Shown one piece after another: positions 9,134-17,491 of a stretch of DNA of 62,779 nucleotides. Source of the stretch: Pirellulales bacterium. Its GTDB lineage: Bacteria; Planctomycetota; Planctomycetia; Pirellulales; Thermoguttaceae. The notes under the pieces are model-generated. The model was not told the DNA's origin. It made no database searches and saw only the letters and a list, made by a program, of their open reading frames with translations. The stretch is taken from contig JAFGPV010000138.1 in assembly GCA_016936015.1 (NCBI GenBank), positions 1 to 62,779 of the forward strand, written 5' to 3'. The translations under genes were made by a program, and so were the position numbers. The first letter of the stretch is position 1. Each line of letters begins with the position of its first letter.

Positions 9134-10081
9134 TCAGTCTTCCTTCCGGGACAAATCCGGCTTGAGGCTATCGCCGTAGCGGACGACCCGGGGCTTGCCG
9201 CCGTCCTCGATTTCGACGGACCGGCGATGGATCTTGAGCGTTTTGTACTTGTTCGGTCCGACGGTGAACTCTTCGCCTTCGTGGAGATGGAGCGTTTTGC
9301 CGGAGGTGCGGATCTGGAGCCAAGCCTCGCTTTGCCCGTCGGTCTCGATGACGGCCGTGAGGTAGGTCTGGGAGGCGGGATCGAACTCGGGCGGCTTGGG
9401 CGGCGGCTCTTTGTGGATTTTCGGAGGTCGCTCGGGCGCGGGAGGAGTATAGGCGGCAAACAGTTTCCGCCCGGCGATCGGCTTCTCGTACTCGGCGAGG
9501 GAGGAGAGCCGCAAGCGGTCGCCCGGTTCCGCGGAGAGCCGATCACGGCGGTCCAAGCCCGGCAGCGAGAGGGCCTCGATGTCAATCGTCAGGTTCAGCG
9601 CGGAGGATTTTTCCTTGGGCCGGATCTGCAAGTGCTGAATTTTATGGAGATGGCCCGCCCGGTAGAATTCGTGAAGAAAGCGGGTCAATTGCTCCCAATC
9701 CGCATCTCCCCCAACCTTGTATTTGAGGAGTTCATAGTAGGAACCGCGGCGGGAGGGGGCGCCAATGGGGTCGACGTTGGCGTTGCGGAACTTCACCCGC
9801 TCGACGACCAGTTCCCGCAGCCAGGTCTGATAGAGCGGTCCGGCGAGCTTGGGATCGGACGGCAGGGCGCGCTTTTCCCAGGCGGCGATCTGGGCTTTCG
9901 CCCGCTGTGATTTGGCCAGGATCCGGTTCTTGCCGGCGATTTCCAACAACCGCTTGTCGCGCAGTGCGCGCAAGCCGCTCAGCGAGGCCCCGCCCGACGG
10001 CCAGAGATAAATCGCGGCCATCACGGCGACCAGGGCGCCGGCGGCAATCGCCAGTTGTTTCTCGCGCTTTTGCAAGGCCAT
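9134..10081 (-). CDS. PilO/GspM-like T2SS assembly protein
   Basis: A 315-residue bitopic protein. A short basic N-terminus, one membrane helix (about residues 11-27, AIAAGALVAVMAAIYLW) and a coiled region with a ferredoxin-like fold (YYELLKYKVGGDADWEQLTRF) match PilO/GspM. The C-terminal part after a proline linker (TYLTAVIETDGQSEAWLQ, ending in RYGDSLKPDLSRKE) resembles the PilP/GspC-type beta domain. It is the last gene of the minus-strand cluster, 28 bp after the PilM/PilN fusion. By analogy it helps build the inner-membrane platform. The exact subunit name is uncertain. Confidence 0.7.
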   Translation of the reverse strand: MALQKREKQLAIAAGALVAVMAAIYLWPSGGASLSGLRALRDKRLLEIAGKNRILAKSQRAKAQIAAWEKRALPSDPKLAGPLYQTWLRELVVERVKFRNANVDPIGAPSRRGSYYELLKYKVGGDADWEQLTRFLHEFYRAGHLHKIQHLQIRPKEKSSALNLTIDIEALSLPGLDRRDRLSAEPGDRLRLSSLAEYEKPIAGRKLFAAYTPPAPERPPKIHKEPPPKPPEFDPASQTYLTAVIETDGQSEAWLQIRTSGKTLHLHEGEEFTVGPNKYKTLKIHRRSVEIEDGGKPRVVRYGDSLKPDLSRKED

Positions 10082-10087
10082 GGGAGG

Positions 10088-10163
10088 GCGGGGGATCAGG
10101 GGCCGGGGGCTAGGGATTAGGGGCTGGGGGTCTATTTCTTGACTCTGACCTCTGACCTCTTTG
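10088..10163. repeat. G-rich / GACCTCT tandem island
   Basis: A very G-rich arm (10088-10130, five or more G-tracts with GGGGATCAGG and GGGATTAGG units) faces a GACTCTGACCTCTGACCTCT arm (10144-10163). On the coding (minus) strand it supplies the last codons and the TAG stop of the PilM/PilN gene. The G-tracts could form a G-quadruplex on the plus strand. Confidence 0.75.
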
Positions 10164-11642
10164 CTCGGTTTCTTTGCGTTCGGTTTTTTTAGGAGGGGAT
10201 TCGGGATGTTGGAGGATCAGCAACTCGTCGAAATGGAGGCGGTAGGGAGGAATCGAGTCGTCGGCGTTGCTTTTTCCGACTTTCACCTGGCCGTGGCTCC
10301 GGCGAAACTGCTCTTCCATCCGGTTGAGTTCCTCGTTGGAGCGGATCAAGCCCCTCAGGTGGATCTCTCCCCCGGGAGGATCGGCGTCCCGGGATTTGAA
10401 GTCGAGTTCTTTCAGCATTGCCTTCTCGGCGGGGGGGAATTCCCGGCTGAGCGTATACAAGGCATCGAGCCACACCACGTCCGCGGCGGTCCACTTTTCG
10501 ATCGCCGCCGCGTGGGCGATGTCTTTCTGCGCTTTTTTCACCTCGGGATCGAGGTTCTTCGACTTGTCGCCTAACTGGTTCACTTCCTCGTTAAGCCGGC
10601 TGCGTTGCACTTTGTAACCGAACAGCGGGAGGACTAGCAGCAAGACCGCGGCGGCGGCGGCCAGGACGTACCATTTTCCTTTCCGGGGCGGCAGGGGCCG
10701 GCGGCGGGGGTGCAGGAAATCGACCGCGTGGCGCCGCTGTTCCAGTTCCGTCAGCAGCATCCCCAGCAGCGGCGCGAACCGGCCGGGATGATCGGGCAAG
10801 CCCTCCTGCAGCGACCGGCCCCAGTGCAATCCCGCAAAGGGGGCAAAGCCGTCGGTCGAGACCTCCAATTCGGCCTCGATCCGCAGGGCCAACTCGGCCT
10901 GTTGCTGCTCCAGGCCGCAGATGACGACCGCATCGACCTTCCGCCCGCCCAGTTGGTTCTGCACAGCGACCATCGTGCGGCGGATCTCGCTCAGCAGGAC
11001 GCTAACGCCGGCCGCATCGCCGCCGATCCGGGTGGTCCGCATAAACACGACCCGGTCGCCGCTGACCACCGTCAGGTCGGCCTCGTCCGAGAGGAGATCG
11101 ACCAGCAGCCGGAGTTCGTCATCCCGGCCGGGCTGCATCCGCGTCAGGTGGGCGGCGGCCGCACAGGCCCGGAGCACCAGCCGCCGGGGCCGGACGCCCA
11201 TCGCCGTGCAGACCTTCTGGATCTGCTCGATCCACTCCGGCCCGATCGCCGCCGCCAGCACGGTCCGCGACTCCTCGGGCGCGTCGGTCAGCGGGATGAA
11301 GTCCAACCGCCAATCGTCGTCCAACTCGTTGAACTCCCGCATCGCCTGAAAGCGGACGATCTCCGGCAATTCCACGTCGGGGGCGGGCGGCAAGACCAAC
11401 TGCCGCAGCTCGATGTTCGACCGCCCGATGGCCACCAGGGCGTCGACCTTGCCGATTCCCCGGGCGGCCAGCGCCGCGGCCAACCGGGCGCCGACGTCCA
11501 CTTCGGCCCGGTCGCCGTCGAGCTGCCGCGGACGAAGTTCCACGGCAAACGCCTGCTCGATCACCGCCTGCTCGCCCCGCCCGGAGGCCAACGCGATCCG
11601 CGCTTCGGTGGTGTCCCATTCAAGGGCTAAAAACTGCGGCAT
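10110..11642 (-). CDS. PilM-PilN fusion (GspL-like) T2SS platform protein
   Basis: A 510-residue protein. Residues 1-300 look like the actin-fold cytoplasmic domain of PilM/GspL (FLALEWDTTEARIALASG at the N-terminus; VDALVAIGRSNIELRQLVLP). A membrane helix (about 324-343, WYVLAAAAAVLLLVLPLFGY) leads to a coiled, PilN-like periplasmic domain. GspL has the same order, so this one gene can replace pilM and pilN. The C-terminus (RPPAPNP) and the TAG stop come from the repeat island, so the tail is probably not functional. It sits between gspK and the PilO-like gene. Confidence 0.75.
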   Translation of the reverse strand: MPQFLALEWDTTEARIALASGRGEQAVIEQAFAVELRPRQLDGDRAEVDVGARLAAALAARGIGKVDALVAIGRSNIELRQLVLPPAPDVELPEIVRFQAMREFNELDDDWRLDFIPLTDAPEESRTVLAAAIGPEWIEQIQKVCTAMGVRPRRLVLRACAAAAHLTRMQPGRDDELRLLVDLLSDEADLTVVSGDRVVFMRTTRIGGDAAGVSVLLSEIRRTMVAVQNQLGGRKVDAVVICGLEQQQAELALRIEAELEVSTDGFAPFAGLHWGRSLQEGLPDHPGRFAPLLGMLLTELEQRRHAVDFLHPRRRPLPPRKGKWYVLAAAAAVLLLVLPLFGYKVQRSRLNEEVNQLGDKSKNLDPEVKKAQKDIAHAAAIEKWTAADVVWLDALYTLSREFPPAEKAMLKELDFKSRDADPPGGEIHLRGLIRSNEELNRMEEQFRRSHGQVKVGKSNADDSIPPYRLHFDELLILQHPESPPKKTERKETEQRGQRSESRNRPPAPNP

Positions 11643-11648
11643 TTGGAA

Positions 11649-11722
11649 GGGATTGGGGATTAAGGATTCGAGAGCAGGGATTATCGTTGTTTCTAATCCC
11701 TAATCCCCAATCCCTAACCCCT
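11649..11722. repeat. Two-armed GGGATTA / TAATCCC island
   Basis: The left arm is 11649-11682 (GGGATTGGGGATTAAGGATT), the right arm 11694-11722 (TAATCCCTAATCCCCAATCC), with a short loop between. It fills the 82-bp gap between gspK and the PilM/PilN gene. Confidence 0.9.
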
Positions 11723-11724
11723 AT

Positions 11725-13275
11725 TTATTCCGGTGCGGCGATGCCCAGGGTCTCCAGGGCGAAGCCGCGGCCCAACTGGCTGATATCTCTCCAGAATAAC
11801 ACGCGGGGGGGCGAATTGGTAGCATCAATCACGGTTTCCAGCCGGACGGCGGGACCGCCCCCGTCGTAATAACCGATCACTTGGGCCCGGTACACGTTGC
11901 CGCCGCCGCAGAGAAAGGGCGACATTTTCTTCATTTCGTCCAGATCGACGATCCCCTCCTGCAGCAGCCAGGTTTCGTGCCGCCGGCTGTCATCCGCCTC
12001 CAGGGGATCCGGCTCCCGCTGCGACATGATCTCCTCCAGGATCTCCTCCGTCATCCCCGGCACCCCGGCCAGGACCGCCCGGGACGCCTGGTTGACGTTG
12101 ATCCGGCCGACGGCGACCGTCGCCGCGTCGACCGTCACGTTGTCCATCAGGTCGGGTAAATAAACACCCATTTCCCCGTGCATGTATTCGGTAAAGGGCG
12201 ATTTGAGGACCGTCGGCTTGTTGTCGTCTTTGAAGGTCGTTTGCACTTTGGCGCCGATCAGATCCAGGACGGAAGCGATTTTCTGGCTCCCTTTTTTCTC
12301 GAGGTCGAGTTCCCCCGAGGCCTCCTCGCCCTCGTCGTTGCCCTCGTAAGGGCCGTTCTGACGGTAGGCCACGATGAACGTGGCTTCTTCCTCTCCCAGC
12401 GCCGAGTTCAAATCGTCGTAGAGGGTTTTCATGTCCTCCTGGTTGAGATTGATCCGGGCCGAGCCGTCGGGGCGGAGATTGGACTCGGCGCTGTGGAGGG
12501 TCAGATAGGCCGACCAGCCCTGGTTCATCGAGCCGTCGTAGTTGTCCACGCCGGGCAGGTCCTGGGGATCGGGTTCGTCGGCGTCGGCCCGGCCGTTGCG
12601 GTTCCAATCGCTGCCGAAGAGCAACGCGGGCGTGACCCCCCGGACCAGCAGCAGTTCCTCGATCGATTGCAGCGGCCCGTTCTTCGGAGAGTAAGGCGGC
12701 TGCTGCGCGGAATAATAATCGGCCTCGGCCCCGTACTCCCGGGTCTCGTCGTCGGTGTCGATCCAATCGAGAATCGCGTCGGCGATCTGCTCGGTCATTC
12801 CCGGCAGACCCATCAGCATCTTCCGCGCTCCGCTGTCCGGATCGTACTTGTCGGCCAACAGAACGGCGTTGAGATTCAGCCGGCCCGACTCGTCCTCCAG
12901 GCCGTAGCGGACGCCGTCGGTCGGCCGGCCGTCTTCCAGCACGGGGGCGACCAACGTGAATCGGGCGCGGTGTTTCGGATTCACGTCATCGGCCACCACC
13001 ACGCCGCGGAAGGCGTCGTAATTATCGTACCAGCCGCCCGCTCCGAGCTGCGTCTCGGCGTCTTTGCCGAGGAAGATCCGCACCCACTGCACGCCGGAAT
13101 CGGCCGCCGCCAGCGCCTGCGCCTGCCGCCCCGCCGCGTCCGCGCCCTTCCGCTCGGTAAACATCAAGTTCGTAAAGGTGTATCCCGCCAGGGAAAGAAG
13201 CACGATCACCACCAGGACCAGGACCAGGACCATGCCTTTTCGCGGCGGGGGTGATTTTAAATTGCAATTTCTCAT
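11725..13275 (-). CDS. gspK: Type II secretion minor pseudopilin GspK
   Basis: A 516-residue protein. The prepilin leader ends in PRKG before MVLVLVLVVIVLLSLAGY, the N-terminal helix typical of GspK. The large globular part has helix-hairpin-helix-like stretches (LPGMTEQIADAILDWID; VPGMTEEILEEIMS) and conserved INLNQED and INVNQASRAVL, all normal for GspK, which tips the pseudopilus. It also carries DWNRNGRADADEPD, a possible calcium loop, in keeping with the calcium sites known in GspK. The frame is open to 13701, but ATG 13275 overlaps the gspJ stop by 4 nt (ATGA), which fixes the start. Confidence 0.85.
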   Translation of the reverse strand: MRNCNLKSPPPRKGMVLVLVLVVIVLLSLAGYTFTNLMFTERKGADAAGRQAQALAAADSGVQWVRIFLGKDAETQLGAGGWYDNYDAFRGVVVADDVNPKHRARFTLVAPVLEDGRPTDGVRYGLEDESGRLNLNAVLLADKYDPDSGARKMLMGLPGMTEQIADAILDWIDTDDETREYGAEADYYSAQQPPYSPKNGPLQSIEELLLVRGVTPALLFGSDWNRNGRADADEPDPQDLPGVDNYDGSMNQGWSAYLTLHSAESNLRPDGSARINLNQEDMKTLYDDLNSALGEEEATFIVAYRQNGPYEGNDEGEEASGELDLEKKGSQKIASVLDLIGAKVQTTFKDDNKPTVLKSPFTEYMHGEMGVYLPDLMDNVTVDAATVAVGRINVNQASRAVLAGVPGMTEEILEEIMSQREPDPLEADDSRRHETWLLQEGIVDLDEMKKMSPFLCGGGNVYRAQVIGYYDGGGPAVRLETVIDATNSPPRVLFWRDISQLGRGFALETLGIAAPE

Positions 13276-14219
13276 GGCAACCCTCCCGAATCCGTCGCCG
13301 GTTGCGCCGTGGGCAAATGGACCACTTGCCGGTAGATGACCGAGGTCGGCGCCTGCCGGGAGGTAACGGGACGCCGGATCAGCTTCAGGCGGATTTCGAC
13401 GGCCAGGGGCAGGCCCTCCAGGACGGAGGAGTCCCAATAATCCAGCCACTCCTGCCCGTCGAAATAGCGGAACTCCAGCGCCTCGACCTCGGGGGCCATC
13501 AACTCGGCCGCCTGGTCGAGCGTCGCTTGGCCGCCCCGTTGCGCGGCGTAGAGAGCGGCCGCCCGATCCATCTCGCGGCGGTACAGACCGGGGCGTTGCT
13601 CCAGGGCCGGATCGACCGAAAGCGTCGGCGGCGTCAAGTCCATCTCGCCGTGGCGAACGAAGTAAACCACGTTCTTCACGTCGCCGAGCGGGCGGTCCCA
13701 TGAATTAATCTCCTCGTCGCCCTGGAGACTCCAGTAGAGCTGGTCGCGGCGCGGCAGCCGGCTGACGTCCAGTTCCAACTGCTCCGCGTTGCCGTACAAA
13801 CCCGGCGTATTCTCGGGCGCCGCCGTCGATAAATCGTCACTCGCCACGGTCGTTTCCTGGGTCGGTTCCGTTGCGCCCGCTTCCGTTTCCCCTGGCTCTT
13901 CATTGCCCTCGAACGGGTTGGAGGCCGCCTCGTCCTCCGAGGCCGACGAGGAACTCGCTGCGGTCGTCGTGGACGTCGCGGCGCTCGACGAGCTGGATTG
14001 ATAAGGAACGGCGTTGCGCAGGTCGTCGGCGATCCGCGAGAGGATCGCCCGGGCGAGTTGGGCCTCCTCCACGCCGGTCCGTCCGGCGTTGAAAAACCGG
14101 AGATGCGCGCTGATCGCAAATCCGATCGCCGCCAACACCAGGACCGAGAGCGCCAGGGCGAGGATCACCTCCAGGAGGGTAAACGCCCGGTTCTCATGTT
14201 GTTTCAGAAGATGAAACAT
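13272..14219 (-). CDS. gspJ: Type II secretion minor pseudopilin GspJ-like
   Basis: A 315-residue protein. The N-terminal ENRAFTLLEVILALALSVLV is a class III signal with the conserved Glu at mature position 5, but the residue before the cleavage site is Ala instead of Gly, which could slow processing. A long Ser/Thr/Glu-rich low-complexity insert (about residues 75-145) follows, then a globular part (DQLYWSLQGDEEINSW; EALEFRYFDGQEWLDYWDSS) like GspJ. The stop overlaps the gspK start by 4 nt and the gene begins 4 nt after gspI ends, so the three are translationally coupled. Confidence 0.8.
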   Translation of the reverse strand: MFHLLKQHENRAFTLLEVILALALSVLVLAAIGFAISAHLRFFNAGRTGVEEAQLARAILSRIADDLRNAVPYQSSSSSAATSTTTAASSSSASEDEAASNPFEGNEEPGETEAGATEPTQETTVASDDLSTAAPENTPGLYGNAEQLELDVSRLPRRDQLYWSLQGDEEINSWDRPLGDVKNVVYFVRHGEMDLTPPTLSVDPALEQRPGLYRREMDRAAALYAAQRGGQATLDQAAELMAPEVEALEFRYFDGQEWLDYWDSSVLEGLPLAVEIRLKLIRRPVTSRQAPTSVIYRQVVHLPTAQPATDSGGLP

Positions 14220-14223
14220 GATT

Positions 14224-14754
14224 TCACTGCGTCGTCGTACTGGACGACTCTTCGGTGTTCTCGGTCGTGGTGGTCTCTTCGGAGTATTCCCAATTCGGAT
14301 CGGGGATCCACTGCGTCAGGCAACAGGCGACGGGCCGCCGGCCGGTCGGCACGTCTTGGGCGACGGTCACCCGGACCGCGACCAGTCCGTCCTGGTCGAT
14401 CTGCTGGAGTTCGACGCTGTAGAGCCAGCGGACGTCGTCGGCGAGGTACTCCTCGTCGAAGGGGGCGTTCTGCACCGCCACCGGCGGTTCGATGCCCGAG
14501 GTGATCTCCGCCATCTTGCTCTTGCAGAGCAGTTGCGCCCGGGTCATGTCCCGGGCGGCGGCGGCATGCCGCAATCCCAGCCGGGCCAACTCGCCCAACA
14601 CGGCGATGGCCCCCGTGAGAATAGCCAGGGCGAGAACCACTTCCAGCAGGGAGAAACCCGACCGTTTAGCCCGGCCGCTTGCGGCCGGCGGCCGTTGTGG
14701 AAAAACGCCCGGCGCCAGTGCCGGGGCTAAACGATGACGTGGTGGTTTTTTCAC
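14224..14754 (-). CDS. gspI: Type II secretion minor pseudopilin GspI-like
   Basis: A 176-residue protein. KRSGFSLLEVVLALAILTG is a clean prepilin site (G then F, Glu5). The start is GTG 14754, overlapping the gspH stop as GTGA. This gives a leader of about 34 residues, far longer than usual, because a palindromic repeat (14663-14733) sits inside the leader codons. No ATG lies closer to the cleavage site. The body ends in a low-complexity Thr/Glu/Ser tail (EETTTTENTEESSSTTTQ). Confidence 0.8.
   Translation of the reverse strand: MKKPPRHRLAPALAPGVFPQRPPAASGRAKRSGFSLLEVVLALAILTGAIAVLGELARLGLRHAAAARDMTRAQLLCKSKMAEITSGIEPPVAVQNAPFDEEYLADDVRWLYSVELQQIDQDGLVAVRVTVAQDVPTGRRPVACCLTQWIPDPNWEYSEETTTTENTEESSSTTTQ
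14663..14733. repeat. GTTTAGCCCCGGC-family inverted repeat inside gspI
   Basis: The left arm (14663-14688, CGTTTAGCCCGGCCGCTTG) and right arm (14708-14733, ending GGGGCTAAACG) pair over their outer 10 bp and most of the rest. It matches the family at 9042-9114. It lies in frame within the GspI leader codons. Confidence 0.8.
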
Positions 14755-15434
14755 GGCAGCGCCCCGCTCTCCAACGTGGTGATCTCGCTGACGGTGATCA
14801 CGCCGGTCAGCCCCCGCAGCGAAACGACGATGCTGCGGCCCTGCTGGTTGCTCAGGACAAGCCGGGCGTTGGACGTGGTGCCGTCGGGGTAAAAAAAGAC
14901 GGACGGGGAAGGCAGCTCCTCGCCGGCGCCGAAACCGCCGACAATCTGCCCGGCGGCCGTGTCGCGGCGGCTGTTGTCGGTCTCCAGCGACAGAATGCGG
15001 ATTCCCTCGGGCAGGGTTTCCTGGCGGACCAGGGGGAGATATTCGCCGCCGCCGGCGTCGTAGAACGCCGAATTGCCCGGGGCCGACAGCGCCGGCGCTT
15101 GCTGCTCGGCCGGTTCGTCGGAATTGCATTCCAACGCGCCCGACTCCACCCGGTACGCACTGGAGAGGGGATTGTATGAAAAACGCTGGACGCGGCCGGA
15201 GTTCAGGGCGTCGTTCCGGGCGTGGAGCCACGCCGTCCGCAATTGATCGGCGGCCGTCCGCAGCCCCTGGTTGACGAACATCTGGTGGATGGCCGGCCAG
15301 GACAACGACGCCAGGATGACCAGGACGCTGAGAACCAATAGCACTTCGATGAGCGTCAGGCCTGGAGAACGTCGATAACTTCGCGCTGGATTGCTGCCGG
15401 TCATCACGGGAAAAAGGAAGTCCGGAAGGGTCAT
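14751..15434 (-). CDS. gspH: Type II secretion minor pseudopilin GspH-like
   Basis: A 227-residue protein with a leader ending RRSPG and then LTLIEVLLVLSVLVILASL. The cleaved residue is Leu instead of Phe, and Glu5 is present. The globular part has short strands (RIQFS-like VQRFSYNPLSSAYRVESG; PSVFFYPDGTTSNARLVL), as in GspH. Two starts are possible, ATG 15434 and ATG 15404, and neither has a clear Shine-Dalgarno. The longer one begins inside the GTCATTCTGA repeat (15430-15504), so the shorter one, giving a leader of 15 residues, may be the original. Confidence 0.8.
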   Translation of the reverse strand: MTLPDFLFPVMTGSNPARSYRRSPGLTLIEVLLVLSVLVILASLSWPAIHQMFVNQGLRTAADQLRTAWLHARNDALNSGRVQRFSYNPLSSAYRVESGALECNSDEPAEQQAPALSAPGNSAFYDAGGGEYLPLVRQETLPEGIRILSLETDNSRRDTAAGQIVGGFGAGEELPSPSVFFYPDGTTSNARLVLSNQQGRSIVVSLRGLTGVITVSEITTLESGALP

Positions 15435-15504
15435 TCTGAACGGAGCGAAGAATCTGCGAGAGATCCTTCGCCGACCATCTGTCGATGGTGCCCGTCAGGA
15501 TGAC
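15430..15504. repeat. GTCATTCTGA...GCGAAGAATCT dispersed repeat
   Basis: Outer arms GTCATTCTGA and GTCAGGATGAC, and inner arms GCGAAGAATCT and AGATCCTTCGC with one mismatch, form nested hairpins. A third small hairpin (ACCAT/ATGGT) lies inside. I recall the same motif as a dispersed repeat in other bacteria. It fills the gap between gspG and gspH. Confidence 0.75.
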
Positions 15505-15530
15505 AATTCTCAAAGGACGGCTATTCCAAG

Positions 15531-15971
15531 CTATTGCCAGTTGCCGATCTCGGTGTTCCCGTCGGGCCCCATCGACCAGACGTCGTAGCTGTCGGGGTTG
15601 TTCGAGTGCTGACTGGGCGAAATGTACTGGTACTCGCGGCCCCAAGGATCAAAGGGGATCTGGGTGCCATCGAGATACGGGCCGGCCCATTTCTCGGGCA
15701 TGGGTAAATTGGACGGCGGGCTGAGCAAGGCGTTCAGACCTTGCTCGGACGTGGGATACATGTTGAGATCCAGATGGTACGCCTCGAGCGGTGTTTTGAA
15801 CAAGCCGATCTGGGACTTCGCGGCGCGGATGTTGGCGTTGTACTGCACGCGGCTGTAGGCCACGACCGCCAACGAACCGAGAATCACGAGAATCAGCAAC
15901 ACGAGCATCACTTCAATTAACGTGAAGCCGGCATGACGGCGACGGCGGACGAAACGATTTGGGGATTTCAT
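15531..15971 (-). CDS. gspG: Type II secretion major pseudopilin GspG
   Basis: A 146-residue protein. The leader ends RRRRHAG, then FTLIEVMLVLLILVILGSL, a textbook class III signal with Glu5. The C-terminal domain has the GspG hallmark PLEAYHLDLNMYPTSEQGL and FDPWGREYQY, near the calcium site of the major pseudopilin. AAGGAGGG precedes ATG 15971 at good spacing, the strongest ribosome site in the cluster, as expected for the most abundant subunit. A TATAAT sits upstream (see 16013). Confidence 0.93.
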   Translation of the reverse strand: MKSPNRFVRRRRHAGFTLIEVMLVLLILVILGSLAVVAYSRVQYNANIRAAKSQIGLFKTPLEAYHLDLNMYPTSEQGLNALLSPPSNLPMPEKWAGPYLDGTQIPFDPWGREYQYISPSQHSNNPDSYDVWSMGPDGNTEIGNWQ

Positions 15972-16012
15972 GGAACATCCCTCCTTTCCAACTCAAAATG
16001 AATTCTACAATT

Positions 16013-16018
16013 ATTATA
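16013..16018 (-). promoter_or_regulatory. Candidate -10 (TATAAT) for gspG
   Basis: A perfect TATAAT on the minus strand in the 107-bp gspF-gspG gap, about 42 bp before the gspG start. The -35 region at 17 bp (CGTAAA) is poor, so this is a weak inference. An extra promoter would fit the high demand for the major pseudopilin. Confidence 0.35.
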
Positions 16019-16078
16019 CCTGGAAAAATGTCAGTTTACGAGGCGAGAAAACTTGATCGATCGGGTCCTCTCTCGGCG

Positions 16079-17284
16079 TCAGCCGATGGTCTGGCTCATC
16101 TTCAGGATCGGAAGCATCAGCGCGATGGTCATCAGCAACACCAATCCCGCCATGACGATCAGCAACAGGGGTTCCAGCAGCCGGACGGCGATGTCCAGCT
16201 TCCGCCACATCCGTTTCTCCAGGGTGTCGGCGATATTCGTGAGCACGGTTTCCAGATTGTTCGCCTGTTCGGCCACGGCGATCATTTCCACCACGGCGGG
16301 CGGGAACTGGCCGCTGGCTTCCAACGGGCCGGCCAACGCCTGGCCGGCGGTGACGTTCTCCATCGCCTCGCCGATGGCGGCGCCGAGGATCCGGTTGCCG
16401 GTGGCCTCCCGGGCGATCTCCAGCGAGCGGAGGATCGGCACGCCGTTGCGGAGCAAGGTGCCCAGCACGCGGCAGAACCGGGCCACGGCCAACTGCTGGA
16501 AAATCGGGCCGCCCAGCGGCACCCGCAGCTTCATCCGGTCGCGCCACAGCCGGCCGCTTTCGGTGCCGAGTTTCCGTCGCAAAAAAAACACTCCTCCCGC
16601 GGCGGCCGCCAGAATAATCAGCCCGTACGAGCGGAGCGTGTCGCTTAAGCCGAGCAAACCCTTTGTCAGGGCGGGCAGTTCGTTGCGCTCATCCAGCCGG
16701 GCGAAAAATTCCCTGAACATCGGCACGAAAAAGACCAGCAGCACGGTGACGATCGTTCCGCCGACCACCGCCAGGACGATCGGATAAATGACCGCGCCGA
16801 AGGTGCGTTTTTTCAGGTCGTCCTGGGCCTCGGTGAAGTCGGCAATGCGGCTGAGCGCCTCTTCGAGGAAGCCGCCCTCGCCGCCGGCGCGGACCATGTT
16901 GACCGCCATTTCGCCGAAGATCCGGGGAAACCGGGCCAACGCCTCGGCCAGCGAGGCGCCCTGCTCGACGGCGTGGCGGACCTCGCCCAGCACCTGCCGC
17001 AGTCCCGCGTGCGAGGTCTGTTTCTCGACCACTTCCAGCGCCCGCAACAACGGGACGCCGCTGCGGAGCAGATCGGCCAACTGGCCGAAGGTCACCGCCT
17101 GCAACTGGGCGGGAATGCGGCGGATCTTCTGCACCGCGACAGCCGGGGCCGCGTCGCGGATCTCCAACGGAAACACCGCCCGGGCCGAGAGCGTCGCCGC
17201 CGCCTCCCGACGCCCCGCCGCCAGGAGCGTCCCCGTAACCTTTTGGCCGTCGCTGTCTCGGGCGGTATAGTGGAATTCGGGCAT
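16079..17284 (-). CDS. gspF: Type II secretion inner-membrane platform protein GspF
   Basis: A 401-residue polytopic protein with two repeated T2SSF domains (FGQLADLLRSGVPLLRALEV and FCRVLGTLLRNGVPILRSLE) and three membrane spans near residues 165-190, 215-235 and 370-395. It forms the inner-membrane platform that couples the GspE ATPase to the pseudopilus. The N-terminal PEFHYTARDSDGQKVTGTL is typical of the family. It lies directly after gspE, separated by a repeat island. Confidence 0.95.
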   Translation of the reverse strand: MPEFHYTARDSDGQKVTGTLLAAGRREAAATLSARAVFPLEIRDAAPAVAVQKIRRIPAQLQAVTFGQLADLLRSGVPLLRALEVVEKQTSHAGLRQVLGEVRHAVEQGASLAEALARFPRIFGEMAVNMVRAGGEGGFLEEALSRIADFTEAQDDLKKRTFGAVIYPIVLAVVGGTIVTVLLVFFVPMFREFFARLDERNELPALTKGLLGLSDTLRSYGLIILAAAAGGVFFLRRKLGTESGRLWRDRMKLRVPLGGPIFQQLAVARFCRVLGTLLRNGVPILRSLEIAREATGNRILGAAIGEAMENVTAGQALAGPLEASGQFPPAVVEMIAVAEQANNLETVLTNIADTLEKRMWRKLDIAVRLLEPLLLIVMAGLVLLMTIALMLPILKMSQTIG

Positions 17285-17289
17285 AAATT

Positions 17290-17491
17290 AAAGGATGAGG
17301 GATGAGGGATGAGGGATGAGGGAGAAGCGCTTTGCGATCCGAACCGCCTGTTTCGGAACGAGAAAGGCAGCGTTGATCGTCGGATATTCCATTTTATCTG
17401 CTATTGTCATTTGGAATTTATGCTTCGTTCTTTGCCAAGCCGCAAGCGGCTGCTTTTCCCTCATCCTTCATCCCTCATCCTTCATCCTTTA
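17290..17491. repeat. Two-armed GGATGAG / CTCATCC island
   Basis: The left arm (17290-17325) holds four nearly perfect GGGATGA units. The right arm (17457-17487) is its reverse complement, and the loop is about 130 nt. Four GGG tracts with 4-nt spacers could also form a G-quadruplex. It fills the gspE-gspF gap. Confidence 0.9.

Noticed and set aside
8542-10081. Long minus-strand and plus-strand open frames overlapping the HEAT-repeat and PilO-like genes
   Set aside because: They are Arg/Pro/Ser-rich translations in shadow frames of real genes.
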